Below, in pieces: positions 46,917-54,719 of a stretch of 64,000 nucleotides of DNA. Within the stretch, counting starts at the first letter, position 1. Every line of letters starts with the position of its first letter. The notes below the pieces were generated by a model. It was given only the letters and a program-made list of their open reading frames with translations, was not told the origin of the DNA and did not search any database. The position numbers and the translations under genes are program-made. Source of the stretch: Pseudonocardia sp. EC080619-01 (lineage in GTDB: Bacteria > Actinomycetota > Actinomycetes > Mycobacteriales > Pseudonocardiaceae). The stretch lies in contig NZ_CP012184.1 of assembly GCF_001420995.1 (NCBI RefSeq), positions 6,060,501-6,124,500 on the forward strand, given 5' to 3'.

Positions 46917-47675
46917 ATGGCCGTCGAGCGTTCCCACCCCTCCTACCGGCTGGCCCTGCCGGAACCCACCGCCTCGTTCGAGCAGGACGTGGAGTACTGC
47001 GTCCTCGACGACGGGGACGGGTGGACCGAGTACCGGTTCCACGACTACGACGCGTTGTACCGGATCCCGGGCCTCTACGAGAAGCTCTTCTACGACATCC
47101 TGCAGTGCCAGTCGCCACCGGTGGTGTGCGACCTCCTCGCCGAGCAGCTGACCGGCGAGAACGTCGACCCCTCGGGCCTGCGGGTGCTCGACGTCGGGGC
47201 CGGCAACGGCATCGTCGCCGAGGAACTCCGGACCCGCGGGATCGGCAAGGTCGTCGGGGTGGACATCATCCCGGAGGCCCGCGAGGCCGCCGAGCGCGAC
47301 CGTCCGGGTGTCTACGACGACTACCACGTGATCGACCTCACGGCGCTGGACGACGGCGAGGCCTCGGCCATCGCCTCCGGCGGGTTCGACGCGCTGACCT
47401 GTGTGGCCGCGCTCGGGTTCGGGGACATCCCGCCCGCGGCCTTCCGGGCGGCGCTGGACATGGTCGCGGTGGACGGATTCGTCGCCATCACGTTGCGTGA
47501 CGACTTCCTCTCCGAGGCCGACACCTCCGGCTTCGCCGGGCTGATCACCTCACTGCTGGAGACCGGGGAGCTCGAACAGCTGGGCTCCACCGTCTACCGG
47601 CACCGCCTCGCGACCTCTCGCGATCCCCTGCTCTACCGGGCCGTCGTGGCCCGCAAGCGCCGCCCGCGCGCGTAG
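46917..47675 (+). CDS. Class I SAM-dependent methyltransferase
   Basis: 252 residues. LRVLDVGAGNGIVAEELRTRGI is the SAM-binding loop (motif I), VVGVDIIPEAREAAERDRPG the acidic loop, and FDALTCVAALGFGDIPPAAF motif III, ending near LATSRDPLLYRAVVARKRR. The N-terminal ~85 residues (VEYCVLDDGDGWTEYRFHDY) are not a standard motif. The acceptor is unknown. AGGAAGG six bases before the ATG. An iron-box-like promoter shared with the downstream siderophore-binding gene hints at a role in iron or siderophore metabolism; this is inference. Confidence 0.85.
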   Translation: MAVERSHPSYRLALPEPTASFEQDVEYCVLDDGDGWTEYRFHDYDALYRIPGLYEKLFYDILQCQSPPVVCDLLAEQLTGENVDPSGLRVLDVGAGNGIVAEELRTRGIGKVVGVDIIPEAREAAERDRPGVYDDYHVIDLTALDDGEASAIASGGFDALTCVAALGFGDIPPAAFRAALDMVAVDGFVAITLRDDFLSEADTSGFAGLITSLLETGELEQLGSTVYRHRLATSRDPLLYRAVVARKRRPRA

Positions 47676-47760
47676 TACCGGAGCGCCCGCGTCGGCCGCA
47701 CCGGCGCGATCGACGCGGGCGCGAACGCGGTACGGAAAACGGGCATCTCGCCCGTAAGGG

Positions 47761-47779
47761 GAGGCTCGGCTAATGTCGG
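47761..47779 (+). promoter_or_regulatory. Iron-box-like element overlapping -10 of FecB-like gene
   Basis: GAGGCTCGGCTAATGTCGG matches the DtxR/IdeR core and contains TAATGT (47771-47776), only 6 bases before the GTG start. That fits an IdeR site sitting on the -10 of a leaderless promoter. It sits directly upstream of an iron-siderophore binding protein gene. Confidence 0.6.
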
Positions 47780-47782
47780 CAC

Positions 47783-48772
47783 GTGCTTCGCAAGCTGCTT
47801 CCGGTGCTGGCCCTGTTCGGCCTGCTGACCGCGTGCTCCTCCGCCCCCGCCCCGGACTCCGCCTCCGGCGCGCCCGCCCCTGCCTCCGACGGCGCCTTCC
47901 CGGCCCGGATCGAGCACGTCTACGGCAGCACCGAGATCCCCGAGCAGCCGCAGCGCGTCGTGGCACTCGGTGTCACCGACGCCGACCCGGTGCTCGCGCT
48001 CGGCGTCACGCCGGTCGCCACGGCCACGTACACGTTCTACGAGGAGGCCGGCGGCCTCGGCCCGTGGGCACGCGACCTCGTGCAGGGCGAACCGCCGGTC
48101 GTCCTGACCGGGGACCCGAACCTCGAGCAGATCGCCGCACTCGCCCCGGACGTGATCATCGCCGTCAGCGCGGGCATCGAGCAGCCGATGTACGAGCAGC
48201 TCTCCGCCATCGCCCCGGTCGTCGCCCGCCCGGCGGGGACGATCGCGTTCGGTGTGCCCCGCAGCGACCAGATGCGGACCGTCGCGACCGCGCTCGGGCA
48301 GCCCGAGCGCGGCGAGGAGCTGATCCGCCAGGCCGACGCCGCGTTCGCCGACGCCGTCGCCGCCAACCCCGCCTTCCGGGGGAAGGTCGGGGCGACCGTG
48401 CTGCCCTTCGACGGCAAGTACGGCGCCTTCACCACCGCCGACGCCCGCGGCCAGTTCATGGCCGGGCTGGGCTTCGTCCAGCCGCCGCGGATCGCCGAGC
48501 AGGACACCGGCAGCTTCTACGTCGAGGTGTCGTCCGAGCAGGCGAGCCTGCTCGACGGCGACGCACTCGTGATGCTGGCCGACGAGGGTGCCGCGAAGAC
48601 CCAGGTCGACGGCGACCCGGTGCTGCAGCAGGTGCCGGTCGTCGCGCAGGGCCGCATGGTCGTCCCGGACGCCGACACCCGCGGCGCGATGACCTACAAC
48701 AGCGTGCTCTCGGCTCCGTTCGCGCTGGAGCGGCTGGTGCCGCAGCTGGCGGCCACGCAGCAGCAGGGCTGA
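47783..48772 (+). CDS. Iron-siderophore ABC transporter substrate-binding lipoprotein (FecB-like)
   Basis: 329 residues. Signal peptide and lipobox LLTAC with Cys18, then a Ser/Ala/Pro linker. IEHVYGSTEIPEQPQRVVALGVTDADPVLALGVTP is the standard opening of FecB/FhuD-type binding proteins. NLEQIAALAPDVIIAVSAGI and the C-terminal MTYNSVLSAPFALERLVPQL follow. It captures a ferric siderophore outside the membrane; no permease or ATPase genes are adjacent, so it must work with a transporter encoded elsewhere. It starts at GTG with no ribosome site; likely leaderless. Confidence 0.9.
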   Translation: MLRKLLPVLALFGLLTACSSAPAPDSASGAPAPASDGAFPARIEHVYGSTEIPEQPQRVVALGVTDADPVLALGVTPVATATYTFYEEAGGLGPWARDLVQGEPPVVLTGDPNLEQIAALAPDVIIAVSAGIEQPMYEQLSAIAPVVARPAGTIAFGVPRSDQMRTVATALGQPERGEELIRQADAAFADAVAANPAFRGKVGATVLPFDGKYGAFTTADARGQFMAGLGFVQPPRIAEQDTGSFYVEVSSEQASLLDGDALVMLADEGAAKTQVDGDPVLQQVPVVAQGRMVVPDADTRGAMTYNSVLSAPFALERLVPQLAATQQQG

Positions 48773-48797
48773 GCCGGCGCCGGTTAGGGTCTCGACC

Positions 48798-49559
48798 GTG
48801 AGCGTGATGGAGCGATTCCGACTGGACGGCAAGGTCGCCGTCGTCACCGGTGCGTCGTCGGGGCTGGGGGTGGCCTTCGCGAAGGGCCTCGCCGAGGCCG
48901 GCGCGGACCTGGTGCTCGGCGCCCGGCGCACCGACAAGCTGGCCGACACCGTGAAACTGGTCGAGGCCGCGGGGCGGCGCGCCGTCGCCGTCGCCACCGA
49001 CGTGGCGGTACCCGACGACTGCCGGGCCCTCGCCCAGGCCGCCGTCGACGAGTTCGGCCGGCTCGACGTGCTGGTGAACAACGCCGGGGTGGGCACCGCG
49101 GTGCCCGCGCTGAAGGAGACCCCCGAGCAGTTCTCCCAGGTCGTCGACATCAACCTGAACGGCAGCTACTGGATGGCGCAGGCCTGCGCCGCCCACATGC
49201 AGCCGGGGTCGAGCATCGTCAACATCTCCAGCATCCTCGGCCTCACGACGGCCGGGCTGCCGCAGGCCGCGTACTCGGCGTCGAAGGCCGGCGTCATCGG
49301 CCTGACCCGGGACCTCGCGCAGCAGTGGTCCGGCCGCAGGGAGATCCGGGTCAACGCGATCGCGCCCGGTTTCTTCGCCTCCGAGATGACCGAGCAGTAC
49401 AAGCCCGGGTACCTGGAGAAGATGGCCGAGCGCATCCCGATGGGCCGCAAGGACGACCCCGAGGAGCTGACCGCGGCCGTGCTGTTCCTCGCCTCCGACG
49501 CCGGCGGCTACCTGACCGGGCAGACCGTCGCCGTCGACGGTGGGATCACCATCACCTGA
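48798..49559 (+). CDS. SDR-family oxidoreductase
   Basis: 253 residues. AVVTGASSGLGVAFAKGLAE (NAD(P) loop), LVNNAGVGTAVPAL, IVNISSILGLTTAGLPQAAYSASKAG (Ser-Tyr-Lys) and VNAIAPGFFASEMTEQYK. Similar to many glucose- or 3-oxoacyl-type reductases; substrate unknown. The GTG start follows TAGGGT (48785-48790) by 7 bases with no Shine-Dalgarno, consistent with a leaderless transcript. Its own promoter separates it from the FecB-like gene. Confidence 0.9.
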   Translation: MSVMERFRLDGKVAVVTGASSGLGVAFAKGLAEAGADLVLGARRTDKLADTVKLVEAAGRRAVAVATDVAVPDDCRALAQAAVDEFGRLDVLVNNAGVGTAVPALKETPEQFSQVVDINLNGSYWMAQACAAHMQPGSSIVNISSILGLTTAGLPQAAYSASKAGVIGLTRDLAQQWSGRREIRVNAIAPGFFASEMTEQYKPGYLEKMAERIPMGRKDDPEELTAAVLFLASDAGGYLTGQTVAVDGGITIT

Positions 49560-49595
49560 GCGCGTTCCCGGCGCGCCGGGCGGGCCGCGCGGTCC

Positions 49596-49601
49596 TAGGC
49601 T
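49596..49601 (+). promoter_or_regulatory. Candidate -10 (TAGGCT) of the encapsulin operon, leaderless spacing
   Basis: TAGGCT is followed after 6 bases by the GTG start of the hemerythrin gene, which has no ribosome-binding site. Confidence 0.5.
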
Positions 49602-49607
49602 CGCCGT

Positions 49608-50189
49608 GTGCCCGACATCACGACGCTGATCCTCGACGATCACGCCTGGTTCCGGCGGCAGTTCGCGGAGCTCGACGAGCTCCAGGCGCGCGCCGGGACC
49701 GACACGCGCGAGCTGACACGGCTCTGGGAGCCCCTGGCCGCCCGGCTCGACGTGCACGCGATCGCCGAGGAGAAGATCTTCTACCCGCAACTGCTGCAGC
49801 ACGGCGAGGACCCCGAGGACGAGACCCTCGACGCGATCGGCGACCACAACGAGATCCGCGACGGGGTCGCGCGCGCCGAGCGCAACCCCGTCGGCTCGGC
49901 CGAGTGGTGGGCGGGCGTCTGGGACGCCCGCCGCGCCAACGACGAGCACATGGGCGAGGAGGAGAACGAGGGCCTCGCGAACTTCCGGCTGCACGCCACC
50001 ACCGGCCTGCGCGAGTCGCTCGGCCGGCAGTTCGAGGAGTTCATGGGCGCCCACCCCACCCCCGCCGGGCTCGACAACTCCGACAAGGACCCCGAGGCCT
50101 ACGTCGAGGAGATCGAGAACCGCATCGACCCGCCGGACCCGTCCACCACCGGGCTCGGCATCGGCGACCTGAAGGGACGGCAGCAGTGA
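49608..50189 (+). CDS. Hemerythrin-domain encapsulin cargo protein
   Basis: 193 residues. A four-helix hemerythrin HHE domain supplies di-iron ligands: DDHAWFRRQF, HAIAEEKIFYPQLL, DHNEIRDGV and NDEHMGEEENEG. The C-terminal ~40 residues are a flexible Pro-rich linker ending TTGLGIGDLKGRQQ, which closely resembles the encapsulin targeting peptide (consensus around LGIGSLKG). It should be packed into the shell encoded by the next gene and bind oxygen or oxidants through its di-iron site. It overlaps the shell gene by 4 bases, so both are made together. Confidence 0.9.
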   Translation: MPDITTLILDDHAWFRRQFAELDELQARAGTDTRELTRLWEPLAARLDVHAIAEEKIFYPQLLQHGEDPEDETLDAIGDHNEIRDGVARAERNPVGSAEWWAGVWDARRANDEHMGEEENEGLANFRLHATTGLRESLGRQFEEFMGAHPTPAGLDNSDKDPEAYVEEIENRIDPPDPSTTGLGIGDLKGRQQ

Positions 50190-51007
50190 CGGTCCAGGAC
50201 CACCTCCTCCGCGACAAGGCCCCGATCCCCGTCACCGCCTGGAAGGCCATCGACGACGAGGCCCGCGAGCGCCTCACCCCGCTGCTCGCCGGACGCCGGA
50301 TCGCCGACTGGGGCGGGACGGCCGGCTGGGAGGCGTCGTCGGTGGCGCTCGGGCGCTCGACGCGGCTGTCCGGGCCGCCACCGGGGGTGAAGGCCACCGA
50401 CGCGACGGCGCGGCTGCGCCGGGTCCAGCCGCTCGCCGAGGTGCGGGTGCCCTTCACGGTGTCCCGTGACGAGATCGACGACCTCGAGCGCGGCGCCCAG
50501 GACCCCGAGTTCGACGACCTCGCCCGAGCAGCCCGGGAGGCCTCCGAGATCGAGAACCGGGCGCTGTTCCACGGCTGGCCGGACGCCCTCATCGAGGGCA
50601 TCGCCGCGTCGAGCCCGTACGACGCGCTGGGGCTCGGCGAGGAGACCGACCGGTACCCGGCCGTCGTCGCGCGGGCGGTGGACGTGCTGCGGCGGAACGG
50701 CATCGAGGGGCCGTTCGCGCTGGCCGTCGCACCGGAGGGCTTCACCCGGATCGCGGAGACCGCCGAGCACGGCGGCTACCCGCTGTTCGACCACCTGACC
50801 CGGATCCTGGGCGGGCAGATCCTGCGCGCGCCCGGCCTCGACGGCGCGCTCGTCGTGTCCCAGCGCGGCGGGGACTTCGTCCTCGACGTCGGCCAGGACG
50901 TCGCGATCGGCTACTCCGACCACGACGCCCGCGAGGTGCACCTCTACCTGGAGGAGTCCTTCACCTTCCGGGTCACCGAACCGGACGCGGCGATCGTCCT
51001 GCGCTGA
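50186..51007 (+). CDS. Family 1 encapsulin nanocompartment shell protein
   Basis: 273 residues with the HK97-like encapsulin (linocin M18) fold: LLRDKAPIPVTAWKAIDDEA at the N-terminus, RRIADWGGTAGWEASSVALG, PLAEVRVPFTVSRDEIDDLERGA, AAREASEIENRALFHGW, PFALAVAPEGFTRI, GGYPLFDHLTRILGG and the C-terminal ESFTFRVTEPDAAIVL. The length is normal for family 1. It self-assembles into a protein cage; the cargo is the hemerythrin protein upstream. GTG start overlapping the hemerythrin stop. Hemerythrin-loaded encapsulins are a known but less-studied class, thought to protect against oxidative or nitrosative stress. Confidence 0.95.
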   Translation: MTVQDHLLRDKAPIPVTAWKAIDDEARERLTPLLAGRRIADWGGTAGWEASSVALGRSTRLSGPPPGVKATDATARLRRVQPLAEVRVPFTVSRDEIDDLERGAQDPEFDDLARAAREASEIENRALFHGWPDALIEGIAASSPYDALGLGEETDRYPAVVARAVDVLRRNGIEGPFALAVAPEGFTRIAETAEHGGYPLFDHLTRILGGQILRAPGLDGALVVSQRGGDFVLDVGQDVAIGYSDHDAREVHLYLEESFTFRVTEPDAAIVLR

Positions 51008-51026
51008 GCGGCCGGGCCGAGCGGCA

Positions 51027-51063
51027 GGTGTGGGCCGGACGGCACGTCCGGCCGGCCCACACC
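51027..51063. terminator. Bidirectional hairpin terminator
   Basis: GGTGTGGGCCGG and its exact complement CCGGCCCACACC flank a 13-base loop that can itself partly pair. It lies between the convergent encapsulin and antiporter genes. Confidence 0.75.
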
Positions 51064-51074
51064 GCGCCGGTGTC

Positions 51075-52667
51075 TCAGTCGAGCAGCACGGTCCGCAGGT
51101 CGAGGCGGCGCAGGACCCGGTCGGCGGCGTGCGGGTCCACCCCCGGCTCCCGGCGGGCCGCCAGCACCTCGGTCCGGGCCGCGGCCAGGGCCGAGGCCTG
51201 CGCGTCGGCGATCTGCCCGCGCACCGCCTTCATGGTGGCGAACTGCTTGCGCTCCTCGTCGGACGGCGTCTCCCCGGACAGCACCGCCTCCAGACGCTCG
51301 ACCCGGTCGCGCATCCGCGCGCCGACCTCCTCCGGGAGGTCACGGACCTTCTGCTCGAACTCCATGGTCGCCATCGCGGCCCGCCGGGCCCGCAGGACGA
51401 TCTCCCGTTCGGCGCGCTCCTCGGCCTCGGCCTCGTCGTCCACACCCAGCGCGCGGACCAGCAGCGGCAGCGTGAACCCGGGCACCAGCAGGGTCACCAC
51501 CAGCACCGACACGGCGATGAGCACCAGCTCGGCGCGGTACGGGAACGGCTCGCCGGTGGCCAGCGTCGTCGGCAGGGACAGCGCGAGCGCCAGCGTCGCG
51601 AGTCCCCGCATCCCGCACCAGGCCAGCAGCACCGCCTCCCGGCCGGTGCGCGGCGCGGCGCTGACGTCGTCGGTGCGGCGCACGACCCGCCAGGCGGCGA
51701 CCATCCAGACCGTCCGCACGACGACCACCACGAGACACACGAGCGCGGCGTGCCCGAGCATCCGTGGCAGCTCGTCCCCGGCGGCCGCGACGACCTGGCG
51801 CAGGTCCAGCCCGATCAGCCCGAACGCGATGCCGGTGACGAGCAGCTCCACGACGTTCCACAGCGACGACTGGGTGATCCGCTCGGCGGCCTCGTCGGCG
51901 TCCGCCCCGGCGCGCAACTGCAGGGCGAGCACGACGACGGCGATCACCCCGGACGCGTGGATCTCCTCGGCGGCCAGGTAGGTGGCGAACGGCAGCACCA
52001 GGGTCAGCGCGCTGCGGCCGGTGGAGTCGGTGAGACGGCCGAGCACGGTGCGGGCGAGCCAGGCGACCGCCAGCCCGAGGAGGACGGCGGCGACGGCTCC
52101 CGCGACGAACCGCGTGCCGAGCGCGAGCGGGCTGAGTTCGTCGCCGGAGACGGTCGCGAGCACCGCGGTCTGGAAGATGACCAGGGCGGTCGCGTCGTTG
52201 AACAGGCCCTCGCTCTGCAGCACGGAGATCATCCGGCGCGGGATCGGCGTCTGACCCGCGACGGCCTCCACCGCCACCGGGTCGGGCGGCGCCACCATCG
52301 CCCCGAGCGCGATCGCCGCGGTCACCGCGATCCCCGGGACCAGCACCCACACCGTCCCTGCGACCGCGGTGACGGTGACCAGGACCAGCGCGACGGCGAG
52401 CAGTGCGATCGTCCGCCAGCGAGCCCGGAACACCGCCCACGACGTCCGCTGCGCGGTCGCGAACAGCAGCGGCGGCAGGAACAGCGGCAGGATCAGCTCG
52501 GGATCCACGACGAACGCGTCGGGCAGACCCGGGACCAGCGCGACGGCGGCGCCGAGGACGACCATGAGGGCAGGCCAGGGCAGTCGCAGCCGCTCCCCCA
52601 CCCCGACCAGGACGACCGCCGCCAGCATCAGGCCGACGACCACCAGCAGCATCTCCACCCGCACCAC
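51075..52667 (-). CDS. Na+/H+ antiporter, CPA1 family
   Basis: 530 residues with about twelve membrane helices, then a cytoplasmic helical tail of ~110 residues rich in Glu/Arg. Family segments: LPLFLPPLLFATAQRTSW, MVAPPDPVAVEAVAGQTPIPRR, VLQSEGLFNDATALVIFQTAV (the conserved ND pair of the ion site), and AWCGMRGLATLALALSL. It exchanges sodium or potassium for protons. The GTG at 52667 has AGGA upstream; an ATG five codons in is an alternative. Convergent with the encapsulin gene, divergent from the PEBP gene. Confidence 0.93.
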   Translation of the reverse strand: MVRVEMLLVVVGLMLAAVVLVGVGERLRLPWPALMVVLGAAVALVPGLPDAFVVDPELILPLFLPPLLFATAQRTSWAVFRARWRTIALLAVALVLVTVTAVAGTVWVLVPGIAVTAAIALGAMVAPPDPVAVEAVAGQTPIPRRMISVLQSEGLFNDATALVIFQTAVLATVSGDELSPLALGTRFVAGAVAAVLLGLAVAWLARTVLGRLTDSTGRSALTLVLPFATYLAAEEIHASGVIAVVVLALQLRAGADADEAAERITQSSLWNVVELLVTGIAFGLIGLDLRQVVAAAGDELPRMLGHAALVCLVVVVVRTVWMVAAWRVVRRTDDVSAAPRTGREAVLLAWCGMRGLATLALALSLPTTLATGEPFPYRAELVLIAVSVLVVTLLVPGFTLPLLVRALGVDDEAEAEERAEREIVLRARRAAMATMEFEQKVRDLPEEVGARMRDRVERLEAVLSGETPSDEERKQFATMKAVRGQIADAQASALAAARTEVLAARREPGVDPHAADRVLRRLDLRTVLLD

Positions 52668-52754
52668 CCTGCCCGTTCCTCACCGCACCGCGGAGCGGCG
52701 CGCCGTGCCAGGATTCACCCGATCACATGCATCCGAGACGAGGAGGTCCACCCC

Positions 52755-53288
52755 GTGCCCCGCAACCCCTACGACGAGCTGCCCCCGGTCCAGTCGTTCA
52801 CCCTGACCAGCACGGACGTGAACGACGGCGCTGCCCTCTCCACGCCCCAGCTGTCCGGCATCTTCGGTGCCGGCGGTGAGGACGTGTCGCCGCAGCTGTC
52901 CTGGTCCGGCGCCCCCGAGGGCACCCGCTCCTATGTGGTCACCTGTTTCGACCCGGACGCCCCGACCGGCGCCGGGTTCTGGCACTGGGCCGTCCTGGAC
53001 ATCCCGGCCTCGGTCACGGAGCTGCCGACCGGCGCGGGCGACGACACGGGTTCCGGCCTGCCGGACGGCGCCGTGCAACTCGCGAACGACGCGAGCCTGC
53101 GCCGCTTCCTCGGCGCGGCCCCGCCGCCCGGGCACGGACCGCACCGCTACTACTTCGTCGTCCACGCGGTCGACGTCCCGTCGCTGGAGGTGCCGGCCAC
53201 CGCGACGCCGTCGTTCCTCGGGTTCAACCTGTTCGGCCACACCCTCGCCCGCGCGGTGCTGGTGGGTACGCACGCGAACCTGAGCTGA
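52755..53288 (+). CDS. YbhB/YbcL-family Raf-kinase-inhibitor-like (PEBP) protein
   Basis: 177 residues of the phosphatidylethanolamine-binding-protein fold. DVSPQLSWSGAPEGTRSYVVTC, FDPDAPTGAGFWHWAVLDIP (DPDxP ligand loop) and GPHRYYFVVHAVDV (GxHRY motif) are all present. The role in bacteria is unclear. GTG start with AGGAGG eight bases upstream. It ends 7 bp before the coiled-coil gene, so the two are probably co-transcribed. Confidence 0.9.
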   Translation: MPRNPYDELPPVQSFTLTSTDVNDGAALSTPQLSGIFGAGGEDVSPQLSWSGAPEGTRSYVVTCFDPDAPTGAGFWHWAVLDIPASVTELPTGAGDDTGSGLPDGAVQLANDASLRRFLGAAPPPGHGPHRYYFVVHAVDVPSLEVPATATPSFLGFNLFGHTLARAVLVGTHANLS

Positions 53289-53295
53289 GTCGGTC

Positions 53296-54585
53296 GTGGA
53301 CGTCGGCGACGCCGCGGACCGGCTCTACCGGGTCGCGCCCGAGGACTTCGTCGCCGTCCGCGACGATCTGGTCGCGCAGGCCCGGGCCGCCGGGGAGCGC
53401 GCCGCCGCGAAGGAGATCGCGGGGTTCAAGCGTCCGACGCGGGCGGCCTGGCTGACGAACCTGCTGGTCGCCGCCGTCCCGGACGAGGTGGCGGGTCTGC
53501 TGGAGCTGGCCGGTCCGCTGGCCGAGGCCCAGCGCTCCCTGGACGGTGCGGAGCTGCGCCGGGTCTCGGCGCAGCGGTCCCGGCTGGTCGGCGGGCTGGC
53601 CCGGCGGGCGGCCGGGCTCGGCCGCGACGCCGGGCAGCGGATCGACTCCGGGCTGGAGCGCGACGTCCGCGCGGTGCTGGAGGCGGCGCTGGCCGATCCG
53701 GAGCTGGCCGAGCAGGTCCGCGCCGGACGGCTGGTGCGCGCCGAGCGCCACAGCGGCTTCGGGACCTTCGGCTTCGAGACTGCCGACCCCGGAACCACCG
53801 GCTCCGCGCCGAGCGGCTCCGGGGCAGGCGGCACCGGGGCAGTCGGCACAGGAACGGGCAGCACCGCGGGCAGCACCGCCGATTCCCACGCCGCGCCCCG
53901 GGACCGGGCCGACGCACCGGACACGGCCGCCGGCCGCCGCTCCGGGCGTTCCGCGGAACGCCGCAGTGGACCGTCGCGGCACGCCCCGGCAGACCCGGGC
54001 GGCTCCGACGGCTCCGACGGCTCCGGCGGCTCGGGCGGCTCGAGCGGCTCGAGCGGCAGCGAGGACGGTCGGGAGCACCCCGGAGACCGTGCCGGGGCGG
54101 GGGCCGCGGCCGGCGCCACGGCGGAGACACCTGCGGGAGCCGATGCCGGTGCCGGCGCCCGTGCCGGCGGCGAGCTCGGCCGGAAGCGTCGCGAGATCGA
54201 CGAGCGGGCGTCCGAGCAGCGTTCCGCGGAACGCCGGGAGCGCGACCGCGCCGCCGCCGAGGACCGGGAGCGCCGCCGGCGCGAGCAGGCACACGCCGAG
54301 GCCGAGGACCGGGTGGAGCGGGCCCGGCTCGCCGCCCACGACGCCTCCCGCGAACGCGACCACGCCCGCGAACGCGCCGACGCCGCCACGACCCGGCGCG
54401 ACGACGCCCACCGCCGCGTCGACGAGCTGCGCGCGGACCTCGACCGGGCCCGCACCGATGTCACCGACGCCGAGCGCGCCCTGCGTTCCGCGGAACGCGA
54501 CGCCGCCGACGCCGCACGCCGCTCCGGGCGTGCCGACGCCGAGGTCACGCACGCCGAGCGGGCGCTCGCGGACCTGGAGGACTGA
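53296..54585 (+). CDS. Hypothetical protein with Gly/Ser-rich linker and C-terminal coiled coil
   Basis: 429 residues; I do not recognise a catalytic family. An N-terminal helical domain (~1-150: LYRVAPEDFVAVRDDLVAQA, GFKRPTRAAWLTNLLVAA) is found in uncharacterised actinobacterial proteins. Residues ~155-275 are low complexity, rich in Gly, Ser, Thr and Ala. Residues ~290-429 form a long charged coiled coil dominated by Arg, Glu, Asp and Ala heptads. There is no signal or membrane segment. The gene contains three copies of the palindrome GCGTTCCGCGGAACGC, each read as Arg-Ser-Ala-Glu-Arg. GTG start or similar at 53296. Confidence 0.7.
   Translation: MDVGDAADRLYRVAPEDFVAVRDDLVAQARAAGERAAAKEIAGFKRPTRAAWLTNLLVAAVPDEVAGLLELAGPLAEAQRSLDGAELRRVSAQRSRLVGGLARRAAGLGRDAGQRIDSGLERDVRAVLEAALADPELAEQVRAGRLVRAERHSGFGTFGFETADPGTTGSAPSGSGAGGTGAVGTGTGSTAGSTADSHAAPRDRADAPDTAAGRRSGRSAERRSGPSRHAPADPGGSDGSDGSGGSGGSSGSSGSEDGREHPGDRAGAGAAAGATAETPAGADAGAGARAGGELGRKRREIDERASEQRSAERRERDRAAAEDRERRRREQAHAEAEDRVERARLAAHDASRERDHARERADAATTRRDDAHRRVDELRADLDRARTDVTDAERALRSAERDAADAARRSGRADAEVTHAERALADLED
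53946..53961. repeat. Palindromic element GCGTTCCGCGGAACGC, copy 1
   Basis: Perfect 16-bp palindrome, extended to 18 bp here (53945-53962). Inside the coiled-coil gene, in its low-complexity part. Confidence 0.85.
54219..54234. repeat. Palindromic element GCGTTCCGCGGAACGC, copy 2
   Basis: Perfect 16-bp palindrome inside the coiled-coil gene, read as Arg-Ser-Ala-Glu-Arg. Confidence 0.85.
54483..54498. repeat. Palindromic element GCGTTCCGCGGAACGC, copy 3
   Basis: Perfect 16-bp palindrome near the 3' end of the coiled-coil gene, again read as Arg-Ser-Ala-Glu-Arg. Confidence 0.85.
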
Positions 54586-54586
54586 C

Positions 54587-54701
54587 GACTCGGACCGGAG
54601 TCCCCGACTCGGACCAGCCCACTCGGCCGGCCCCGCCGCCCCGCCGCTCTGCCGGTGCGCCGGTGCGCCGGTGTGCCGCTCCGACGTCACGCGACGTCAC
54701 G
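54587..54701. repeat. Patch of short tandem/direct repeats between convergent genes
   Basis: GACTCGGACC at 54587-54596 and 54606-54615, two to three CGGTGCGC units around 54653-54677, and CGACGTCACG twice in tandem at 54682-54701. No long hairpin. The segment separates the coiled-coil gene from the convergent acyl-CoA synthetase gene. Confidence 0.6.
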
Positions 54702-54719
54702 CGCTGCGCCGGACCACGG

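Noticed and set aside
45946..49559. PHA (storage polymer) locus based on the PhbB-like reductase
   Set aside because: No thiolase, PHA synthase or phasin gene is nearby; neighbours are a methyltransferase, FecB-like protein and another SDR.
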